This document shows, piece after piece, positions 44,424 through 53,341 of a DNA stretch of 64,000 nucleotides. The first letter of the stretch is position 1. Each line of letters starts with the position of its first letter. The position numbers and the translations under genes were made by a program. The stretch is from [Clostridium] clostridioforme AGR2157 (GTDB taxonomy: Bacteria > Bacillota > Clostridia > Lachnospirales > Lachnospiraceae): positions 1 through 64,000 of the forward strand of contig NZ_AUJR01000010.1 of NCBI RefSeq assembly GCF_000424325.1, in the 5' to 3' direction. The notes under the pieces are model-generated. The model did no database searches. It saw only the letters and a list, made by a program, of their open reading frames with translations, and had not been told where the DNA came from.

Positions 44424-44660
44424 ATGAGAAAAAAAGAACCGAAATTAATTATTACTTTTCATACCACGGCTGAAGCCATTGCCATGGAGAAGCTTTGTAA
44501 GGAGAACCAAAAGTCAGGGAGGATGATACCGGTTCCCAGGGAAATATCCGCAGGCTGCGGCCTTGCCTGGTGCTGTGAACCTGACATGGAACAGGAGATG
44601 GCTGAGTTCATGAAGGAAAAGGGCGTGGAGCATGAAGAAATGGTCCAGATCATGTATTGA
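44424..44660 (+). CDS. DUF3343 domain protein
   Basis: A 78-residue protein with the DUF3343 features LIITFHTTAEAIAMEKLC and a Cys-rich centre (ISAGCGLAWCCEPD). This small domain is often fused to, or encoded beside, YedF in selenium-using bacteria; its exact biochemical role is not known. It sits between the YedF-like and cysteine-desulfurase genes, fitting a sulfur/selenium relay. Confidence 0.85.
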   Translation: MRKKEPKLIITFHTTAEAIAMEKLCKENQKSGRMIPVPREISAGCGLAWCCEPDMEQEMAEFMKEKGVEHEEMVQIMY

Positions 44661-44713
44661 TTTAGAGGGCATGGCTCAACTGTTGCGATTAGGGCAGAAA
44701 GGAAGGCGCTATC

Positions 44714-45853
44714 ATGATTTATTTTGACAATGCAGCTACTACCATGAGGAAACCGGACTGTGTCATAGATGCAGTGGCGGATGCCATGAAGAATTTTGGC
44801 AATTCGGGCAGAGGGGCCCATGAGGCATCCCTGGATGCGTCCAGGATGATTTACGAGACCAGGGAGCGAATCTCGGAATTGTTCAACCTGGGCAATCCCC
44901 TGCAGGTTGCATTTACCAGTAATTCCACTGAGAGTCTGAATACGGCCATCCAGGGCCTGTTCTCAGAGGGGGACCATGTGATTACCACGGTGCTGGAGCA
45001 TAATTCTGTGCTTCGGCCTCTTTATCTTATGGAAAAACGGGGAATCAGTCTGACCATACTGCCCTGTAATGAGCGGGGAGTCCTGTGTTATGACCGGCTG
45101 GAGGAAAGCATACGGCCGGAGACAAAGGCGGTGGTGTGTACCCATGCCTCCAACCTGACCGGCAACAGGATGGATTTGGACCGGATTGGTGAAATCTGCC
45201 TCAGGCACGGAATCCGCCTGGTGGTAGACGCATCCCAGACAGCGGGAGTCCTTCCCATTGACATGAAGGGGATGCATATAGATGTGCTGTGCTTTACCGG
45301 CCATAAGGGGCTTCTGGGCCCTCAGGGAACAGGCGGAATCTGCGTGGGTGACGGCATACGCATAAGGCCCCTTAAGGCAGGGGGAAGCGGTGTCCACACC
45401 TATTTGAGGGAACATCCCCAGGATATGCCCACGGCCCTGGAGGCAGGGACGCTGAACGGCCATGGTATAGCAGGTCTCCATGCCGCCCTTGGTTTTATAA
45501 AAGAGACCGGGGTGGAAACCATTCACCGAAGAGAGGCAGAACTGATGCGCCGGTTTTATGACGGTGTGGTTCAGATACCGGGAGTCCGGGTGTACGGCGA
45601 TTTCTCTTCCGATGAGAGGGCAGCCATCGTGGCCCTGAATATCGGGGATTACGATTCCTCGGAGGTCAGCGACGAACTGGCTGTCACATACGGAATTTCC
45701 ACCCGTCCCGGCGCCCACTGTGCGCCTCTGATGCATGAATCCTTTAAGACCGTGGAACAGGGAATGGTGCGGTTCAGCTTTTCTTTCTTTAACACGGAGG
45801 AAGAGATTGATGCCGGGATTCAGGCAGTGAGGGAATTGGCGGCAGAGGAGTAG
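44714..45853 (+). CDS. cysteine desulfurase / selenocysteine lyase-like class V aminotransferase
   Basis: A 379-residue fold-type I PLP enzyme: YFDNAATTMRKPDCVIDA, HNSVLRPLYLME, VVDASQTAGVLPIDM and the PLP-Lys in CFTGHKGLLGPQGTGG. The loop near residue 330 (STRPGAHCAP) contains the catalytic Cys typical of group II desulfurases. It would mobilise sulfur or selenium for the YedF-like carrier. With selA/selB and the permease nearby, selenium delivery is a sensible inference. selD is not in the window. Confidence 0.88.
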   Translation: MIYFDNAATTMRKPDCVIDAVADAMKNFGNSGRGAHEASLDASRMIYETRERISELFNLGNPLQVAFTSNSTESLNTAIQGLFSEGDHVITTVLEHNSVLRPLYLMEKRGISLTILPCNERGVLCYDRLEESIRPETKAVVCTHASNLTGNRMDLDRIGEICLRHGIRLVVDASQTAGVLPIDMKGMHIDVLCFTGHKGLLGPQGTGGICVGDGIRIRPLKAGGSGVHTYLREHPQDMPTALEAGTLNGHGIAGLHAALGFIKETGVETIHRREAELMRRFYDGVVQIPGVRVYGDFSSDERAAIVALNIGDYDSSEVSDELAVTYGISTRPGAHCAPLMHESFKTVEQGMVRFSFSFFNTEEEIDAGIQAVRELAAEE

Positions 45854-45936
45854 TTCGCCGTCTAAACTGTTAGTGAACTGTGACTATACATAACAATTCT
45901 AACTGCCGATTGGCGCTCCAACCGCGTGTAACCCAT

Positions 45937-45962
45937 TTTTTATGTGCTGTATCACATAAAAA
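45937..45962. promoter_or_regulatory. perfect palindrome, CRP/FNR-like candidate operator
   Basis: TTTTTATGTG at 45937-45946 and CACATAAAAA at 45953-45962 are perfect inverted arms around six bases. The TGTG-N6-CACA core resembles binding sites of CRP/FNR-family regulators. It lies 226 bp before the first gene of the 4-hydroxybutyrate cluster. The remaining sequence to 46188 is A/T-rich and holds no further clear element. Confidence 0.55.
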
Positions 45963-46188
45963 TTTGTCGTTTTTTCGTCAATTATTTAACGATAATTTTT
46001 GAGAAGAATTAACAAGAAAAAAGAATTTCCTTGGGGCTCCCCAGCAGCATTAGGCAAAATGCAAAAAAATATCATATAAAATCCTTATTGTTTATGATAA
46101 GTTATTAGTATTTTTCAATGGCTGCAAAAAGGATTAGAATTAAACACAGAAATAATGTTAAAAAAATCACCATTAGGGGGTAAGCAAC

Positions 46189-47547
46189 ATGAATCAATTA
46201 ATTCAATCATTAGTAGAACGTTCCAGAAAGGCCCAGCAGGTGCTTTGCACGTATGACCAGGAAAAGACAGACGCGATCGTAAAAATGTTTGCAAAGGTTA
46301 TTTTTGATAATGCTGAGCCACTGGCAAAGCTGGCTGTGGAAGAAAGCCGGATGGGCGTTTATGAAGACAAGGTTACTAAGAATAAAGGAAAATCCAGGAT
46401 TATCTGGAATGCATTGAAAGGCAAAAAGTCCATCGGAATGATCGGAAGGGACGAAGAGGCAGGACTGATCGAGGTGGCAAAACCCATGGGTGTTATTGCG
46501 GCAGCTACACCTTGTACCAACCCCATTGTTACCCCAATGTGCAATGCAATGTATGCGGTAAAATGCCAGAACACAATTATTATCGCACCCCATCCCCGCA
46601 GCAAGAAATGTGCAATGGCAGTGGCTGAATTGTATTACAAGGAACTGGACCGCATGGGCGTGCCGAGAGATATTTTCCTGGTGATCGAGGAGCCGTCCAT
46701 TGAACTTACCAACGAGCTGATGGCAGCCTGCGATGTTGTGCTTGCAACCGGCGGCGCCGGCGTGGTGAAGTCGGCATATTCCAGCGGAAGACCGAGCTAC
46801 GGCGTAGGGCCCGGCAATGTACAGGGACTGATCGATGAGGGGATCGATTACAAGGCAGCTGCAGGCCGTATGATCGCCAGCCGTATATTCGATAACGGTA
46901 TTATCTGTTCCGGAACCCAGACCATCATCGCACCGGAAAAGGATTACGATGCTGTAATAAAAGAGTTCGTGGAGCAGGGTGCGTACTACATCGATGACAA
47001 GGCCGTTATTGACAAACTGGCTGATGTAGTATTCCCGGACGGCGTGATCAACAAGAAAGTGGTTGGACAGTCCGTAAAGACAATTGCAGAGCTGGCAGGA
47101 ATTACAGTTCCCGAAGGCACCAAGGTCATTGTTGTGAAACCTGAAAAGCATGGTGCAGGCGTTGTGTGGAGCAAGGAAAAAATGTGCCCGATGATGGCTG
47201 CATACAGCTACAAGACCTGGGAGGAGGCTGTTCAGATCGCTTATGACAACCTGGTATATGAGGGCGAAGGCCATTCCGCAGACATCCAGTCCGACAATGA
47301 AGCCCACATTGAATATGCAGGAGTGAAACTTCCGGTAAGCCGCGTGGTGGTAAATCAGACCTGTTCCAGCATGGCTGGAGGTGCATTTGCCAACTCCTTG
47401 AATCCTACAACCACACTTGGCTGCGGAAGCTGGGGCAACAACGCGATCAGCGAGAACCTGTTCTACACCCACCTGATGAATAAGAGCCGTATCGCATTTG
47501 TGAAAAAGGATTGGAAACAGCCGTCAGATGAGGAAATCTTCGCATAG
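46189..47547 (+). CDS. sucD: succinate-semialdehyde dehydrogenase, CoA-acylating
   Basis: Interconverts succinyl-CoA and succinate semialdehyde with NAD(P)H. The 452-residue product belongs to the CoA-acylating aldehyde dehydrogenase group, shorter than non-acylating enzymes. It has GVIAAATPCTNPIVTPMCNA, the glycine-rich ATGGAGVVKSAYSSGRPSYG, and the catalytic Cys240 in NGIICSGTQT. The identity as the succinate semialdehyde enzyme comes from the adjacent 4-hydroxybutyrate dehydrogenase. AGGGGGT lies before the ATG. It is the first gene of the 4-hydroxybutyrate operon. Confidence 0.9.
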   Translation: MNQLIQSLVERSRKAQQVLCTYDQEKTDAIVKMFAKVIFDNAEPLAKLAVEESRMGVYEDKVTKNKGKSRIIWNALKGKKSIGMIGRDEEAGLIEVAKPMGVIAAATPCTNPIVTPMCNAMYAVKCQNTIIIAPHPRSKKCAMAVAELYYKELDRMGVPRDIFLVIEEPSIELTNELMAACDVVLATGGAGVVKSAYSSGRPSYGVGPGNVQGLIDEGIDYKAAAGRMIASRIFDNGIICSGTQTIIAPEKDYDAVIKEFVEQGAYYIDDKAVIDKLADVVFPDGVINKKVVGQSVKTIAELAGITVPEGTKVIVVKPEKHGAGVVWSKEKMCPMMAAYSYKTWEEAVQIAYDNLVYEGEGHSADIQSDNEAHIEYAGVKLPVSRVVVNQTCSSMAGGAFANSLNPTTTLGCGSWGNNAISENLFYTHLMNKSRIAFVKKDWKQPSDEEIFA

Positions 47548-47558
47548 GAGGTCAGAGC

Positions 47559-48674
47559 ATGAAAGAGATTATTTTGAAATCCCAGATATCATACTACGAT
47601 ACCTGCGCAGAGTTTGCCAGTGAGTTTAACCTTGGAAGCGATGACCTGATACTGACCAACGAATACATATATACTCCGTATTTTGGCAACCTGGGGCTGA
47701 ATGTTCACACCATCTTCCAGGAGGCATACGGGGCGGGAGAGCCCACTGATATTATGGTGGATGCGATACTGGACGAGGCTGCGAAGACCGACTGTAAGAG
47801 AATCATTGCCATCGGCGGCGGTACGGTCATCGATATTGCCAAGGTTCTGGCCGTGTCGGCAGGTGATCCTCTGGATTCCCTTTACGCTGCACCTGACAAG
47901 ATTGAGAAGAAACGGGAACTTATCATTCTTCCGACAACCTGTGGAACAGGAAGCGAAGTTACAAATATTTCCATTATCAACAGGACCAGGCTGGGCACGA
48001 AGGTGGGACTTGTATCGCCCCATATGTATGCGGATGAGGCGGTTCTGGTGCCGGAACTGCTGAACACGCTGCCCTTTGCCGTATTTGCCACCAGCTCCAT
48101 TGATGCTCTGGTACACGCCGTGGAATCCAGCCTGTCACCAAAGGCAACCCCGTACACAAAACTGTTTGGGTACAAGGCAATTGAGATGATCATCAAAGGG
48201 TATCAGAAGATTGCGGCCGAAGGCAAGGATGCAAGGCTGCCGTTGATGAAAGATTTCCTGATCGCCAGCAACTATGCGGGGATCGCATTCGGAACAGCCG
48301 GATGTGCCGCTGTCCACGCCACCAGCTATCCGCTGGGAGGCACTTACCATGTGGCCCATGGGGAGAGCAACTACGCCATGTTTACCGGTGTGCTGAAAAA
48401 CTATATGGAGATCAGACAGGACGGCGAGATTGCGGTGATGAACCAGTTCCTTTCCCAGCTGCTGGTTTGTTCCGAGAATTTGGTTTACGAAAAGCTGGAT
48501 GAATTGCTTGGGACGATTCTGCCGAAGAAAGCGCTCCACGAATATGGAGTAAAGCAGGAAGAACTGGCAGTGTTTACAAAGAGCGTTATGGAACAGCAGG
48601 GACGTCTTATGGCAAACAATTTTGTGCCGTTGGACGCAGACCGGGTGCTGAAGATTTATCAGGAACTATATTGA
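47559..48674 (+). CDS. 4hbD: 4-hydroxybutyrate dehydrogenase (iron-type alcohol dehydrogenase)
   Basis: Reduces succinate semialdehyde to 4-hydroxybutyrate with NADH, or the reverse. The 371-residue protein is of the iron-containing (group III) alcohol dehydrogenase family: IGGGTVIDIAKVLAVSAG and LPTTCGTGSEVTNISII bind the nucleotide, and SIDALVHAVESSLSPKATPY with TYHVAHGESNYAMF supplies the metal ligands. It starts 11 bases after sucD, and its TGA is followed closely by the dehydratase gene. Confidence 0.92.
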   Translation: MKEIILKSQISYYDTCAEFASEFNLGSDDLILTNEYIYTPYFGNLGLNVHTIFQEAYGAGEPTDIMVDAILDEAAKTDCKRIIAIGGGTVIDIAKVLAVSAGDPLDSLYAAPDKIEKKRELIILPTTCGTGSEVTNISIINRTRLGTKVGLVSPHMYADEAVLVPELLNTLPFAVFATSSIDALVHAVESSLSPKATPYTKLFGYKAIEMIIKGYQKIAAEGKDARLPLMKDFLIASNYAGIAFGTAGCAAVHATSYPLGGTYHVAHGESNYAMFTGVLKNYMEIRQDGEIAVMNQFLSQLLVCSENLVYEKLDELLGTILPKKALHEYGVKQEELAVFTKSVMEQQGRLMANNFVPLDADRVLKIYQELY

Positions 48675-48712
48675 TGGGGAATGATATAGACCATGAAAAG
48701 GAGAAGAAGATT

Positions 48713-50161
48713 ATGGCGTTAATGACTGGCGAAGAATATGTTGAGAGCATGCGGAAAATGAACCTCAATATCTACATGTTTGGGGAAAAGATTGAGAATC
48801 CCATCGACCATCCGATTTTAAGGCCATCCCTTAATTCGGTTAAGGCTACATATGATCTGGCTCAGCTGCCGGAATATGAGGACCTGATGACCGTAACGCT
48901 GGAGGACGGGCGCAAGATCAACCGGTTTACCAATATCCACAGAAGTACGGATGATTTGATCAAAAAGGTTAAAATGCAGAGACTCTGCGGCCAGAAGACG
49001 GCTGCTTGTTTCCAGCGGTGTGTGGGAATGGATGCATTTAACGCTGAATGGTCAACCACATATGAGATCGATGCAAAATACGGAACAAAGTATCATGAGA
49101 ATTTCAAAAAGTATCTCCGTATGGTTCAGGATCAGGACCTGACCGTGGATGGTGCAATGACTGACCCCAAGGGAGACCGCGGACTGGCGCCTCATGCACA
49201 GCCTGATCTGGATATGTATCTGCGGGTCGTGGAGCGCAGGGATGACGGAATCGTAGTCAGAGGAGCGAAAGCACATCAGACAGGAATCATCAACTCCCAG
49301 GAAGTGATCGTCATGCCAACCGTTGCCATGGGTCCTGATGATAAGGATTATGCGGTTTCATTTGCCGTTCCTACGAATGCAGAAGGAATCGTAATGATCA
49401 TAGGAAGGCAGTCCTGTGATACAAGGAAGATGGAAGGCTCCCAGATGGATGTGGGCAACAGCGAATTTGGCGGCGTCGAAGCGCTGGTTGTGTTTGATGA
49501 TGTATTTGTGCCCAATGACCGTATTTTCCTCAACGGTGAATTCGAGTTTGCAGGAATGCTGGTAGAGCGGTTTGCGGGATACCACAGACAGTCATACGGC
49601 GGATGTAAGGTTGGTGTCGGCGATGTCCTGATCGGAGCTGCCGCATTGGCTGCGGATTACAATGGCGTGCCCAAGGCTTCCCATATTAAGGATAAGCTGA
49701 TCGAGATGACTCATTTGAACGAGACATTGTATTGCTGCGGTATCGCATGTTCAGCGGAAGGAACACCTACCGATTCAGGAAATTATATCATAGACCTTCT
49801 GCTGGCCAATGTATGTAAGCAGAATGTGACCAGATATCCCTATGAGATCGCCCGTCTGGCAGAGGATATTGCCGGAGGACTGATGGTGACCGCGCCTTCT
49901 GAAAAGGATTTGAAGGATCCGGTTGTGGGAGGATATGTGGAGAAGTATCTTAAGGGCATCGAAGGCGTTTCCACTGAGAACCGCTTAAGGATACTCAGGT
50001 TGATCGAGAACCTGACACTGGGAACCGCTGCTGTGGGATACAGGACAGAATCCCTCCATGGTGCCGGATCACCTCAGGCACAGAGGATCATGATCTCACG
50101 CCAGGGCAATATTGGAAGAAAGAAAGAACTTGCCAAGGCGATCGCGAAGATCAAGGATTAA
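48713..50161 (+). CDS. abfD: 4-hydroxybutyryl-CoA dehydratase / vinylacetyl-CoA isomerase
   Basis: Radical dehydration of 4-hydroxybutyryl-CoA to crotonyl-CoA using FAD and a 4Fe-4S cluster. The ATG at 48713 (AAGGAGAAG upstream) gives 482 residues, the family length. Cluster ligands can be placed: Cys99 and Cys103 (AACFQRCVGMDAF), His291 and Cys298 (YHRQSYGGCKVG), matching the pattern C-x3-C and H-x6-C of the Clostridium aminobutyricum enzyme. The reaction creates the entry into butyrate or acetyl-CoA formation. The enzyme is oxygen-sensitive, in line with an anaerobe. Confidence 0.95.
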   Translation: MALMTGEEYVESMRKMNLNIYMFGEKIENPIDHPILRPSLNSVKATYDLAQLPEYEDLMTVTLEDGRKINRFTNIHRSTDDLIKKVKMQRLCGQKTAACFQRCVGMDAFNAEWSTTYEIDAKYGTKYHENFKKYLRMVQDQDLTVDGAMTDPKGDRGLAPHAQPDLDMYLRVVERRDDGIVVRGAKAHQTGIINSQEVIVMPTVAMGPDDKDYAVSFAVPTNAEGIVMIIGRQSCDTRKMEGSQMDVGNSEFGGVEALVVFDDVFVPNDRIFLNGEFEFAGMLVERFAGYHRQSYGGCKVGVGDVLIGAAALAADYNGVPKASHIKDKLIEMTHLNETLYCCGIACSAEGTPTDSGNYIIDLLLANVCKQNVTRYPYEIARLAEDIAGGLMVTAPSEKDLKDPVVGGYVEKYLKGIEGVSTENRLRILRLIENLTLGTAAVGYRTESLHGAGSPQAQRIMISRQGNIGRKKELAKAIAKIKD

Positions 50162-50198
50162 ATTTAAAACCGACAGCTGACTGGTTTGCAGAAGAGAT

Positions 50199-50238
50199 AT
50201 CCGCCATAAAAGATAAGGTACTGTGTTTTATGGCGGAT
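50199..50238 (+). other. perfect 13-bp inverted repeat between abfD and the CoA-transferase
   Basis: ATCCGCCATAAAA at 50199-50211 pairs perfectly with TTTTATGGCGGAT at 50226-50238 over 14 bases. No T-run follows the right arm. It starts 38 bp after abfD and ends 45 bp before the next start, so it may be an mRNA-processing or partial termination element. Confidence 0.75.
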
Positions 50239-50283
50239 GTTGCCATATTATGACCCATGATACAAGAGGGAGGTAATTCAGGT

Positions 50284-51606
50284 ATGAATTGGAAAGAGAT
50301 TTATACATCGAAATTAAAATCAATGGAAGATGCTGTTAAGGTTGTAAAATCCGGTGACAAGGTGGTGATCGGCCATGCGGTTGGTGAACCCATTAAGCTG
50401 GTGGATACAATGGTGGAATATGCAGTCCAGGCGGATCTTCGGGATATAGAAATCTATCAGCAGGTGGATATGGGGCATTCCCTTTATGCCCAGCCCGGCA
50501 TGGAAAAACATTTCAGGGAAAACAGTTTATTTCTTGGGGCAAAGACCAGGGACTGCGTAAACAGTGGAAGAGGTGATTTTACTCCATGCTATTTTTACCA
50601 GACTCCGGATTTTTACCGCTATACAAAAAAGCCGGATGTGGTTCTGGTAACATTATCCATGCCGGATGAACACGGATACTGCAGCTTTGGTGTGTCCTGT
50701 GATTATACAAAGCCTGCGGCGGAAGTGGAAGGAGCCAAGGTAATTGCTGTGGTCAATCCCAATATGCCGAGAACCCTGGGAGACAGCTTTATCCATGTGT
50801 CCGACATTGACGTGATCGTGGAAGACGATACCCCCATCCCGGAACTGGGACTTCCGAAAATCGGTGATGTGGAGATGGCCATCGGTGAGCATATTGCCTC
50901 ATTGGTGAAAGATGGGGACTGCCTGCAGCTTGGAATCGGTGCGATCCCGGATGCCGTGCTTAAGTTCCTGGACAATAAAAAGGATTTGGGCATCCACTCG
51001 GAAATGATATCGGACGGCGTGATCGACCTGTATGAAAAAGGCGTGATCAACTGCAGCGCTAAGAATTTTAACCGGGGCAAGATAGTGGTGTCATTCCTTA
51101 TGGGCAGTCAGAGACTGTATGATTTTGTGGATGATAATCCAAGTATTTATATGGCGCCTGTGGATTATGTCAACCACCCGATCATCATTGGGCAGAATGA
51201 CAATCTGGTCTCCATCAATTCATCCGTTGAGGTGAACCTGATGGGTGAGGCGTGTTCAGAGGCAATGGGCTTAAAGCAGTTTTCAGGAATCGGAGGACAG
51301 GTGGACTTTATCCGGGGCGCCTCCTTCTCAAAGGGCGGCAGATCCATTCTGGCATTCCCATCCACTGCAAAGAAGGGAACAGTATCAAAAATTGTGCCGT
51401 ATCTGACCCAGGGAGGGACGGTGACCACATCCAGAAATGATGTTGACTACATTGTCACGGAACATGGAATTGCAAAGATGAAAGGGAATACCCTTAGAGA
51501 ACGGGCCCGCCAGCTGATCCGTATTGCGGCGCCGCAGTTCAGGGACGGCCTTGCAGAGGAGTTTGAGAGACGCTTTGCCGAAAAATATCAGGAGGTAGCT
51601 ATATGA
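50284..51606 (+). CDS. abfT: 4-hydroxybutyrate CoA-transferase, copy 1
   Basis: Transfers CoA from acetyl-CoA or butyryl-CoA to 4-hydroxybutyrate. The 440-residue class I CoA-transferase has SGDKVVIGHAVGEP at the start, LSMPDEHGYCSFGVSCDY, GDCLQLGIGAIPDAVLKFL and the catalytic Glu in LGIHSEMISDG. The C-terminal ILAFPSTAKKGTVSKIVPYL and DVDYIVTEHGIA are acetyl-CoA hydrolase/transferase family marks. The ATG at 50284 with GGAGG ten bases upstream is used. The end overlaps the second copy by ATGA. Confidence 0.9.
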   Translation: MNWKEIYTSKLKSMEDAVKVVKSGDKVVIGHAVGEPIKLVDTMVEYAVQADLRDIEIYQQVDMGHSLYAQPGMEKHFRENSLFLGAKTRDCVNSGRGDFTPCYFYQTPDFYRYTKKPDVVLVTLSMPDEHGYCSFGVSCDYTKPAAEVEGAKVIAVVNPNMPRTLGDSFIHVSDIDVIVEDDTPIPELGLPKIGDVEMAIGEHIASLVKDGDCLQLGIGAIPDAVLKFLDNKKDLGIHSEMISDGVIDLYEKGVINCSAKNFNRGKIVVSFLMGSQRLYDFVDDNPSIYMAPVDYVNHPIIIGQNDNLVSINSSVEVNLMGEACSEAMGLKQFSGIGGQVDFIRGASFSKGGRSILAFPSTAKKGTVSKIVPYLTQGGTVTTSRNDVDYIVTEHGIAKMKGNTLRERARQLIRIAAPQFRDGLAEEFERRFAEKYQEVAI

Positions 51607-52910
51607 GCTGGAGAGAAATCTATGCTTCAAAATTGAAAACCCCGGAAGAAGCGGTAAAGATCATTCATTCAGGGGATACGGTTCTGATCGCCCACGCAGC
51701 GGCGGAACCGGATGTACTTGTGAGTGCGATGGCGGATCATGTGGTGGAACAGGATTTAAAGGATATCCATCTTGTTCAGCAGCATGATATGGGAACCTGT
51801 AAATTTTTTGAACCGGGAATGGAGAAGCACTTCAGGTATTCTTCCCTTTTTATCGGAGCACGCAGCAGAAATTATGTTGCAGAGGGTAAGGGCGATTACG
51901 TGCCGGTATTTTTTAACCGGATCCCCAATTATGTGACAGATATTGAGCCTGCGGATGTATTTCTGGTCACACTGTCCATGCCGGATGAGCATGGCTACTG
52001 CAGCTATGGACTTTCCTGCGATTTTGCCAAAGAGGCTGCAGAACGGCCGGGAACCAAGGTGATCGGAGCAGTCAATCCCAACATGCCCAGGGTTATGGGA
52101 GATAACTTTATCCATGTGAGCTGTCTGGAGTCCATTGTGGAGAGCAATGAGCCGATCCATGAGCATGCCCGTCCGGTGATCGGAGAGGTGGAGGAAAAGA
52201 TCGGAGCCAACATAGCCGGTCTTGTACATGACGGAGACTGCCTGCAGCTTGGAATCGGTGCGATCCCGGATGCGGTGCTAAAGTTCCTTGGAGACAAGAA
52301 GGATCTGGGAATCCATTCGGAGATGATTTCAGATGGACTGATGGATCTATATGAGATGGGAGCCATTACCGGAAAAAGGAAAAACATAGATAAGGGCAGA
52401 ATGGTCATTACCTTTATGATGGGCACCAGAAAACTGTATGATTTTGTGAATGACAATCCGGCGATCTGTATGAAACCGGTGAGTTATGTAAATGATCCTT
52501 TTGTCATAAGCCAAAATGATAATGTGGTATCCATCAACTCTGCCCTGCAGATCGATTTGATGGGCCAGGTCTGTGCAGAAGCAATTGGACTTAAGCAGTA
52601 TTCCGCAGTGGGAGGCCAGATGGACTTTGTAAGGGGGGCGTCTGCATCGAAGGGTGGAAGATCGATCATTGCCTTTGGCGCTACCACAAAGGGGGGGACC
52701 ATATCTAAAATTGTTCCTTTCCTGACCCAGGGGGCGGCAGTGACCACCAGCAGGAATGATGTGGATTACATCGTAACAGAATATGGAATTGCCCATTTAA
52801 AGGGAAAATCTTTAAGAGAGAGGGCAAAGGCATTGATCGGTATCGCGGCTCCGGCATTTCGTGATGACCTGGCAAAAGAATTTGAGAAACGTTTTAGGGA
52901 AACAATATAG
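51603..52910 (+). CDS. 4-hydroxybutyrate CoA-transferase, copy 2
   Basis: A 435-residue paralogue of the preceding gene along its entire length (shared LSMPDEHGYC, DGDCLQLGIGAIPDAVLKFL, LGIHSEMISDG). It starts within the stop of copy 1 (ATGA), so both are made in similar amounts. The family works as homodimers or tetramers; tandem copies could form a heteromer or use different acids. It lacks the last few residues of copy 1. Specificity cannot be read from the sequence. Confidence 0.9.
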   Translation: MSWREIYASKLKTPEEAVKIIHSGDTVLIAHAAAEPDVLVSAMADHVVEQDLKDIHLVQQHDMGTCKFFEPGMEKHFRYSSLFIGARSRNYVAEGKGDYVPVFFNRIPNYVTDIEPADVFLVTLSMPDEHGYCSYGLSCDFAKEAAERPGTKVIGAVNPNMPRVMGDNFIHVSCLESIVESNEPIHEHARPVIGEVEEKIGANIAGLVHDGDCLQLGIGAIPDAVLKFLGDKKDLGIHSEMISDGLMDLYEMGAITGKRKNIDKGRMVITFMMGTRKLYDFVNDNPAICMKPVSYVNDPFVISQNDNVVSINSALQIDLMGQVCAEAIGLKQYSAVGGQMDFVRGASASKGGRSIIAFGATTKGGTISKIVPFLTQGAAVTTSRNDVDYIVTEYGIAHLKGKSLRERAKALIGIAAPAFRDDLAKEFEKRFRETI

Positions 52911-52931
52911 CAGAGATTGCGGGGGTAATAT

Positions 52932-53255
52932 ATGAACATATCAATGGTTTCCGACTTACTAGAGACACTCATGATCATTGGTTTCGGCTTATCCTGGCCG
53001 TTTTCCATTTATAAATCTTATGTATCCAGGACAGCCAAGGGGAAAAGTCTGCAGTTTGAATTTTTTATATGGCTGGGATACATATTTGGGATCGCAAGGA
53101 AGTTTCTTTTATACTACCATGCAACGACTCCTTATGACTGGCTGTTCTTCCTGTCCTGGTTCTTCTATGTGCTGAATTTTGCCGAGATATCGTATGATAT
53201 GTGGCTGTATACCAGGAACGTAAAACTTGACAGGGAAAGAGAAAGTAAGAAATAA
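52932..53255 (+). CDS. small PQ-loop-like membrane protein
   Basis: A 107-residue protein with three hydrophobic helices (residues about 8-27, 42-60, 70-90) and a basic C-terminal tail (RNVKLDRERESKK). The segment SWPFSIYKSYVSRTAKGKSL matches a PQ-loop pattern, as in half-size SemiSWEET-type carriers that act as dimers. Located 21 bp after the CoA-transferase in the 4-hydroxybutyrate operon, it may move a pathway acid or sugar. Function is inferred from fold and place only. Confidence 0.65.
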   Translation: MNISMVSDLLETLMIIGFGLSWPFSIYKSYVSRTAKGKSLQFEFFIWLGYIFGIARKFLLYYHATTPYDWLFFLSWFFYVLNFAEISYDMWLYTRNVKLDRERESKK

Positions 53256-53274
53256 GACCATCATGTCACTCCTT

Positions 53275-53335
53275 ACCATGTCAGGGACCCGGAATTAAGT
53301 ATCCGGGTCCGGATGACATGGCTGTTTTGGCATAA
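53275..53335. terminator. extended hairpin between convergent genes, probable bidirectional terminator
   Basis: GGACCCGGA at 53285-53293 pairs with TCCGGGTCC at 53302-53310, and CATGTCA/TGACATG extend the stem. It separates the 4-hydroxybutyrate operon from the oppositely oriented NifU-like gene. T-runs are short, so efficiency is uncertain. Confidence 0.65.
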
Positions 53336-53341
53336 ACAGGG

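Noticed and set aside
46210-47472. A 420-codon antisense frame opposite sucD
   Set aside because: The plus strand encodes a clear CoA-acylating dehydrogenase with catalytic Cys; the antisense product is Cys/His-rich without family features or a ribosome site.
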